Shown here piece after piece: positions 18,550 to 21,981 of a stretch of DNA of 21,981 nt. How positions within the stretch are numbered: position 1 is the stretch's first letter; every line of letters starts with the position of its first letter. This stretch comes from Pelargonium nanum (Eukaryota; Streptophyta; Magnoliopsida; Geraniales; Geraniaceae). The DNA is taken from NCBI GenBank assembly GCA_036897485.1, contig JAYMTF010001661.1, positions 1 to 21,981 of the forward strand, written 5' to 3'. The notes under the pieces were generated by a model. The model made no database searches, was not told where the DNA came from, and saw only the letters and a program-made list of their open reading frames with translations. The translations under genes were made by a program, and so were the position numbers.

Positions 18550-20487
18550 TTGATACTGAAGAGGTTGAAGATTATGATGCCGAGGAGGAGGAAGTAGAAC
18601 AAACAGTTTTCGGTTTTGAAGATGAAGACGATGACAAGGAAGCTGATTCGCCTCTTCAAATGATAGGAAGCCAGTTGCTGAAGGACTCTGCCCAAACAAC
18701 TAGAAGGAAAAATTCTAGGAATGAACTTCAAATGTTATCGGTATGAAATTTCCCTCTTCAGTTCTCAAGAGTTCTTTTTGGAAGTAGATGATTTGATTTA
18801 CGACATCCCTAACTGGCATGTGGCTGGTGATTGGTACAATTTTTTTTTTTTTTTTTACAAGCTATAGACACATTTTGACTTTTAATGCAGAATAATAAAG
18901 ATGGAGTCTGGTTTCCTATGGATATATCCGGGGCATTGAAGGAGCTGAGGGAAAGGAATTTTTTTACCGAATCAGACATGTATACACTAGCTGATGCTTG
19001 GGGTTGGACTTGGGAAAGAGAACTGAGGAGTAGACCTCCTCAAAGATGGTCACAAGAATGGGAAGTTGAGTTGTCAGTTAAATTAATGCAAAAGGCAAGT
19101 TCCTCTATCTTTTGCTTACTAAGTTCTGAAGTTTTAATGCTGGTACTCTTCCTTTTCATATTTCCATAGACTTTAGATGTTCCTGATTCTTTCTTCCCCA
19201 TTCGACTGTTAAGGGCACTGCTGTTTTTCATAACTGTCATGGAATTGTTGTCAAATTCGCATTTGTACTGTGAATAGAAATATCAGTTTTGTGAATTGAG
19301 AATCATAAGATTCAATTCTATTGTGTTAGATGTGTATTTCAGCATATAATTAATAGAATTGTTAATAACCTATTTTATGAATCAAATTTTTGGATTGGAG
19401 AACTATATAGAAGCTGTTAGTTTTTTTGTTTGCAAATTCATGGCATTTTATGTATAGAATGGTTGGTGGGTAAAAAACGAGTGTTGTTGCATTCAGAATA
19501 GAAAGAGAAAAATAGCCCAGAAAAAGGTATGTCAATTGTTTTTTTGTTGCTGCCCAACTATCATTTGTAATTTTTGTTAAAAGTATGCGAGGTTGAGTCA
19601 TAATATAATTTTTCTTGGGTTATGCAATTTTTTATCTACTTATCTTTCACTGTATGTTGAACATATAGAATTGACTAGAGATTTTTTGAATAAATGATGT
19701 GCCGTCTTGGATTTGGTTAACGTAGGAATATTTTCAGGTAATAGAATTGGGCGGAACACCCACTATTGGGGATTGTGCCATGATATTGCGGGCAGCAATA
19801 CGGGCTCCAATGCCATCAGTTTTCTTGAAGATCTTGCAGACAGCCCACAGTCTTGGTTACCTATTTGGGAGGTAATGTCATGTTTGACTTAATGTTGCCT
19901 TTTTGTGATTGGAAGTTCATTTATCATTTTGTCCTCCTTTCCTTGTATTAAAAATCTTATTTTTTATTGTACTAACAAGAAAAAAGGTCATATATTTGTC
20001 AAACATATATCCATCTTTCACTAGGATCATCGGCTTGGCAATCACATAAATGATCCTGGTTCAATCTTAAAGTGATTGTTAATATCATGTTAGTATGTTT
20101 CTCATGTGTGAAATCACTTGGTTCAACTAGTTGTTCCTCCAATCTTTCAACTAATTCAGACTTTGTCCTCTGCAACTTGGAGCAAAATGCTAGTTTTGGA
20201 TTTCTCTAATGGCACCTTTTACTTGTAACAACCCTCGTGAAAGTTGTTTCCAGCACAAATAGGGTTTTTATTCCAAAATGTTAGAGATGTTAAATCCATT
20301 TTAGATGAGCTCAAGTGGTTGTGTTCTTTTCTGTTGCTGTTGCAGCCCCCTTTATGATGAAATCATCGTAAAATGTCTTGATCTGGAGGAACTAGATGCT
20401 GCCATTGCAATAGTTGCAGACATGGAGGCTACAGGTATAGAAGTTTCAAGTAAAACCTTGGACATGGTAATTTCTGCTAAACAGTAG
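6010..20487 (+). CDS. PTAC3: pTAC3/PAP1, plastid-encoded RNA polymerase-associated SAP and PPR-like protein, complete
   Basis: Exons: 6010-6372, 6449-6620, 6917-7134, 8069-8132, 8559-8631, 10016-10093, 10738-10895, 11105-11273, 17706-18168, 18327-18740, 18891-19094, 19738-19871, 20346-20487. They total 2652 bases, an unbroken frame of 883 residues plus TAG. All introns are GT-AG except intron 11, which is GC-AG. Order of parts: transit peptide, PPR-like helical region, SAP domain (about 533-567), poly-Asp acidic stretch (about 635-660) and conserved C-terminus. This order and the sequence match Arabidopsis pTAC3 (At3g04260, about 900 residues), which is PAP1 of the plastid-encoded RNA polymerase complex and is needed for chloroplast gene transcription; its loss in Arabidopsis gives albino seedlings. 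The assignment rests on recalled family sequence, not a search. Intron 8 is swollen to 6.4 kb by retroelements, yet every exon is intact. Confidence 0.95.
6449..11273 (+). CDS. PTAC3: pTAC3 exons 2-8: PPR-like helical region
   Basis: Residues 122-432. Sequence includes TTFHFNCLLSVQATCGIPEM, MKPDTETYNWVIQAYTRAES, THALLVECFTKYC and SRKYRTLVSSWIEP, with the spacing of paired helices seen in PPR-like proteins. Exons 4, 5 and 6 are only 64, 73 and 78 bases and could be missed by gene finders, but they are required to keep frame and each carries conserved residues. Phases run 1, 0, 1, 2, 2, 1, 2 at the ends of exons 2 to 8. Confidence 0.9.
6621..6916 (+). other. pTAC3 intron 2 with telomere-like repeats
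   Basis: A 296-bp intron with donor GTAAAT and acceptor GTTAG. At 6701-6727 it carries degenerate copies of the plant telomere-type unit (CCTAGG, TTTAGG, TTTAGG, ATTAGG). No gene is present. Confidence 0.6.
7135..8068 (+). other. pTAC3 intron 3, 934 bp
   Basis: AT-rich intron with donor GTAAGC and acceptor GGTGTAG. No element or gene was recognised in it. Confidence 0.8.
8133..8558 (+). other. pTAC3 intron 4, 426 bp
   Basis: The donor GTTTAG is weak, but it is the only one that keeps the frame into the exon at 8559. The acceptor is AAACAG. Nothing else was recognised. Confidence 0.75.
8632..10015 (+). other. pTAC3 intron 5, 1.4 kb
   Basis: Donor GTATAT and acceptor ATGCAG. It contains a small imperfect palindrome around 8868-8886 (CATGGCC and GGCCATG). 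Open frames inside it match nothing recognised and have no coding character. Confidence 0.75.
10094..10737 (+). other. pTAC3 intron 6, 644 bp
   Basis: Donor GTAAAC and acceptor TTCCAG. Nothing recognisable beyond AT-rich intron sequence. Confidence 0.75.
11013..11043. repeat. Perfect 14-bp hairpin in pTAC3 intron 7
   Basis: TCAATGCTACAAAT (11013-11026) and its exact reverse complement (11030-11043) are separated by three bases. The hairpin sits 61 bases before exon 8. It looks like the fused ends of a tiny MITE, though a structured intron element is possible. The stem is too short for a usual miRNA precursor. Confidence 0.6.
12000..12147 (-). repeat. Copia 3' LTR
   Basis: On the minus strand, the polypurine tract CTTAAGGGGG is followed directly by TGTTAGAATGATGATATC, the LTR start at 12147. 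The LTR runs to about 12000; its far end is uncertain, with TG at 11992-11993 as one candidate terminus. No second copy of this LTR was found at the gag end of the element. Confidence 0.7.
12154..12537 (-). pseudogene. Copia RNase H fossil
   Basis: The recognisable Ty1/copia RNase H region contains KKQNVAARSS, ELIWFKQLLEEL, LICDNQ and FTKSLKGP motifs next to the polypurine tract and LTR. It is part of the broken copia element. Confidence 0.85.
12589..12882 (-). pseudogene. Copia reverse transcriptase C-terminal fossil
   Basis: Contains the copia-typical MDPNVKLLPEK, LVGRLNYLTVTQPNISFVVS and ILKYINE motifs that lie between the reverse transcriptase palm and RNase H. Same strand and order as its neighbours. 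Confidence 0.85.
12965..13212. repeat. Unassigned repeat-like insertion in the copia fossil
   Basis: The stretch with ACATAACCCCTAAGGGG and later CATATAACCC resembles the ends of plant non-autonomous elements and does not match the copia parts on either side. CCAAACAAGCCCT occurs twice, at 13157-13169 and 13200-13212, with 30 bases between. The family is unknown and boundaries are approximate. Confidence 0.3.
13179..13930 (-). pseudogene. Copia integrase fossil
   Basis: The part near 13930-13616 has CESCQRGKHTRSSF and SPLSLVHIDVWG, the zinc-binding tail and start of the integrase core. The part near 13391-13179 has ACYLNNCLPLSVLHNQIPRS and LRPFGCICFVH, the later integrase region. Same strand as gag and RNase H. 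Confidence 0.8.
14164..14358 (+). repeat. Left LTR of the TRIM-like element
   Basis: A 195-bp copy ending in CA, immediately followed by the primer-binding-site-like sequence. It has the TATATAAAG box near its 3' third. Confidence 0.75.
15028..15222 (+). repeat. Right LTR of the TRIM-like element
   Basis: A 195-bp copy starting TGTGAAGATT directly after a purine tract and ending TTTTACA. It carries the same TATATAAAG box as the left copy. Confidence 0.75.
15541..15582 (-). pseudogene. Copia gag zinc knuckle fossil
   Basis: The minus strand encodes a CX2CX4HX4C knuckle (CTYCKRTRHIEDKC), the nucleic-acid-binding end of copia gag. It lies between the gag body and the protease-like part. Confidence 0.75.
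16088..16713 (-). pseudogene. Copia gag fossil
   Basis: Contains QVWAKAQALYTNDIQR, SKFIGKLESLKEIFNALM, QRDIFMVLGL and LILASAFVPNLEGV, motifs of the plant copia gag (UBN2-type) domain. Same strand as the other copia parts. Confidence 0.8.
16890..17013 (-). mobile_element. Isolated LTR-like end with primer-binding site, minus strand
   Basis: On the minus strand, an LTR-like sequence starting TGTTATCATTTTAAG (17013) and running to 16902 is followed at once by TGGTATCAGAAC (16901-16890), which matches the initiator tRNA-Met primer site at 11 of 12 bases. It does not resemble the copia LTR at 12147 or either TRIM. No second copy was found, so it is the 5' end of another broken LTR element. It could alternatively have supplied the leader of the gag fossil. 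Confidence 0.55.
17023..17535 (-). mobile_element. Complete-looking 513-bp TRIM element
   Basis: LTRs at 17023-17173 and 17390-17535 begin and end identically (TGTGAAATTTC...CTTCAACA on the plus strand, so TGTTGAAG...TTCACA on its own strand). Directly inside the right LTR the minus strand reads TGTTATCAGAGCTGG, a tRNA-Met primer site (11 of 12). Directly inside the left LTR it reads GAGGGGGAG, the polypurine tract. The same 5 bases, ATGTT, flank both ends (17018-17022 and 17536-17540), a perfect target duplication. The interior is about 216 bp and non-coding. The LTRs are only about 70-75% identical by eye, so the insertion is old. Confidence 0.88.
17706..18168 (+). CDS. PTAC3: pTAC3 exon 9: SAP domain
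   Basis: Residues 432-586. It begins YIAEGGLTGERKRWVPRSG, then the SAP DNA-binding helix-loop-helix at about 533-567 (LVAELKEELEAQDLPTDGTR, with the conserved Leu, Gly-Thr and Arg positions), then NLSRGRPLWIPP and a run of Glu. SAP domains bind DNA; in PAP1 this part is thought to contact plastid DNA near the polymerase. The donor AG|GTCAAT keeps the frame; reading on past it would stop at 18211-18213. Confidence 0.93.
18327..18740 (+). CDS. PTAC3: pTAC3 exon 10: acidic poly-aspartate region
   Basis: Residues 587-724. It opens VDEEIDELISRVDLQEGNTE and FWKRRFLGEGL, conserved in pTAC3, then a low-complexity acidic stretch coded by (GAT)11, GAA TCA, (GAT)10 at 18477-18545, giving 11 and 10 Asp in a row. 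After it come further Glu-rich sequence and the conserved QMIGSQLLKDS. The GAT runs are a microsatellite in frame, so length is likely to vary. Confidence 0.92.
18477..18545 (+). repeat. In-frame GAT microsatellite
   Basis: (GAT)11 GAATCA (GAT)10 inside pTAC3 exon 10, coding for two aspartate runs. The near-pure codon use points to replication slippage rather than old conserved coding. Confidence 0.95.
18891..20487 (+). CDS. PTAC3: pTAC3 exons 11-13: conserved C-terminus
   Basis: Residues 725-883. Exon 11 (18891-19094) carries MYTLADAWGWTWERELRS and RWSQEWEVELSVKLM. Exon 12 (19738-19871) carries ELGGTPTIGDCAMILRAA and APMPSVFLKILQTAHSLGY. Exon 13 (20346-20487) carries SPLYDEIIVKCLDLEELDAA and ends VISAKQ before TAG. 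The last two resemble a PPR-like helix pair. The exon 11 to 12 junction (QK|VIELGG) requires a GC donor at 19095. Confidence 0.92.
19095..19737 (+). other. pTAC3 intron 11, a GC-AG intron
   Basis: Exon 11 must end at 19094 to join VIELGG in frame, and the next bases are GCAAGT, the strong consensus of GC-AG introns (AG|GCAAGT). The acceptor is TTTTCAG (19731-19737). Using the nearby GT at 19099 would shift the frame. No gene or element was recognised inside this 643-bp intron. Confidence 0.8.
19872..20345 (+). other. pTAC3 intron 12, 474 bp
   Basis: Donor GTAATG and acceptor GTTGCAG. Nothing else was recognised. An ATG within it is in frame with exon 13 but is not needed. Confidence 0.8.
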
Positions 20488-21981
20488 GCGGCCATTGCTT
20501 CATGGTGCTGTTGATCGCGTTTTATTTGCTTCACAATGTATATAATCTAATCCGGCATCACCAGAAGCATGCATGCATGCATGCAATGTGGCAATGCCAC
20601 CAGGCATATATATTGGCGCTGCGGATTCAGAGCTCAGTGAGTTAGTTGCCGTAGGTAAGTGTAAAATTAACTCAGTTTAGTGATAATACTACTCAACTTC
20701 GTTCTTGTTTTGTTTCATTTTTGTCGGGTTTGCCTTGTTAATGAAGCTAGTATTATTGATATGAAATTGGTTTGAAGTTTTCGAATCATTTTTCCTTCCA
20801 CCCTAGAATTTATATATATGCTCATCTTTTGGACCAGGGTTACAATATATTGGTTCCAAATTCAACTAGTTAGCTTTTGGATTAAACTTTTTATTCATGA
20901 ACGGATATCGGAGTTCACATTTTTTAGCCATAAAAACGGGTTTGGAATTATGAATGACAATTACACCCGAAATTGACAGGAACCCACAATCCCTGACCCG
21001 ATAGGGTCGAGGATGGAGGAAAATATATCTTTGCTCCATACGGGAACGTGGATGGGAAAATAGTGTATTAGAATTTTTTGTATTAATTATAGAGTAATAG
21101 GGGTGTAAGTCAAAAATTAATTGGCTTAGGTTAAGTTACCATTAACATAGTGACACTTCATTAAAACTTTAGATCCGGACGGGTCGCTTCACCTCACATT
21201 CACTGGGGCGTGTATAGGTGTGATTAGCAGTTCTATTTTGAATTCCCCGTATTTGGGTGTATTCTTCTGTGGACATCGACCTCACTTGGTGATTGTTCCT
21301 GCCTGATATTTTGAGTCACGAATTTAACTGAAAATTCTCACAATCTTGTGATAGGTCCAGTTTTACCAGTTTTATAAATTTTAGTAATGATTCTAAGGGT
21401 GATCTCAAGATTAGTAGAGGGAGCTGCTAAACACTTTTCATTATTATTTGGTTTTTTGATATAAAAATTTGTAATGGGGAGCTGATTGCTTGGTGTAAGA
21501 AAGTCTTTGCATTTTGAGGTGACTTTTGGTACACTCTAATGGAAAGAAATGAAATTAGTATTATATTTTGAATACTTCTCTACTCTGAAGGCTCATTTTA
21601 CGTTGATCGTTTGGTAAAATTTGAAATAAATTTGTATTTTAGATAGAAATATCGTATAAATATTTGTTTTGATTATTTTTTATATCAAAATGAATATGTA
21701 CATTGATTTTTTTTTGTTTAAATACTAATATAATTATTAAACATTATTAGAAGATTTAAAATTTGTTAAAAAATGTTATTTCTTAAACATTGATATCATT
21801 TTTGGAATTTGATTTAAATGTGAATTTATATTTACATTATTTTGATATATATATATATATAGATAGAATAAGGAATCTAAGCCATATAATTTTTGGCTTA
21901 GGCTAAGTCAAACCAATGAGGTGATAACACCTCATTAAATTTAATCCATACCCACCCAAGTGAATTGGTGGGAGCGGAGCG
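20488..21981. other. pTAC3 3' UTR and intergenic DNA, no gene
   Basis: GCAT is repeated four times and more at 20567-20585 in the presumed 3' UTR. A consensus splice donor, GTAG|GTAAGT, lies at 20655. There is a TA dinucleotide run near 21847-21861. A diverged repeat pair (about 21119-21170 and 21890-21940) shares GGCTTAGG(T/C)TAAGT and a CTTCATTAAA or CCTCATTAAA block. Around 20985-21060 are GC-richer motifs (ACCCGATAGGGTCGAGG, CATACGGGAACGTGGATGGG) reminiscent of plant repeat debris. No coding region was seen. Confidence 0.6.
20567..20585. repeat. GCAT tetranucleotide microsatellite
   Basis: Four GCAT units plus GCA, 80 bases after the pTAC3 stop. It contains overlapping CATGCATG (RY-type) motifs, but its place in a 3' UTR argues for a plain simple repeat. 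Confidence 0.85.

Noticed and set aside
18439-18731. Minus-strand frames with long His or Ile runs
   Set aside because: They are shadows of the GAT microsatellite in pTAC3 exon 10 and have no independent support.
20305-20345. ATG with MSSSGCVLFCCCC upstream of exon 13
   Set aside because: It lies in intron 12, before the acceptor GTTGCAG; the family join is SPLYDE at 20346.
4687-21132. A 15-base match (TAATTGGCTTAGGTT) between the left intergenic region and the 3' flank
   Set aside because: One match of this length is near chance expectation for 22 kb of AT-rich DNA, and the flanks do not align.
1-21981. tRNA, rRNA, CRISPR array, or bacterial-type operon
   Set aside because: No cloverleaf with A and B boxes, rRNA-like stretch or regularly spaced repeat array was seen; the genes are spliced and plant-type. 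The tRNA-like motifs present are retroelement primer sites.

Overview
The window is nuclear DNA of a flowering plant, most likely a eudicot. It is AT-rich and has spliced genes with GT-AG introns, plant-type LTR retroelements, foldback MITEs and a Helitron end. No bacterial, organellar or CRISPR-type feature is visible. I cannot name the species.

Layout. Positions 1-2737 hold the last two exons of a plus-strand GDSL esterase/lipase gene; its upstream exons lie outside the window, and a Helitron 3' end sits in the intron at the left edge. Positions 2738-6009 are intergenic: a GC-rich LTR-like fragment (about 3305-3837), a foldback MITE (about 3909-4180), an unexplained GC-rich open frame (5121-5384), and a long-arm foldback MITE (5459-5855) directly in front of the next gene.

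Positions 6010-20487 hold a complete plus-strand gene for the plastid protein pTAC3/PAP1, a subunit of the plastid-encoded RNA polymerase complex. I resolve 13 exons that join in frame into an 883-residue protein: transit peptide, PPR-like helical region, SAP domain, poly-aspartate acidic stretch and conserved C-terminus. Intron 11 appears to use a GC-AG splice pair. Intron 8 is 6.4 kb and holds a nest of LTR-element fossils: a broken minus-strand Ty1/copia element (about 12000-16713) into which a plus-strand TRIM-like element (14164-15222) has inserted, a minus-strand LTR with primer-binding site (16890-17013), and a 513-bp minus-strand TRIM (17023-17535) with a perfect 5-bp target duplication.

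Positions 20488-21981 are the 3' flank, with simple repeats and repeat-like debris but no gene.

The two host genes have no evident functional link: one encodes a probably secreted lipase-type enzyme, the other a plastid transcription factor. Their adjacency matches what I recall of Arabidopsis chromosome 3 (LTL1 At3g04290, pTAC3 At3g04260), which suggests conserved gene order. I found no new enzymatic or defence system. The points most worth a second look are the GC-AG intron, the retroelement nest inside an essential plastid gene, the MITE at its promoter, and the coding GAT microsatellite.
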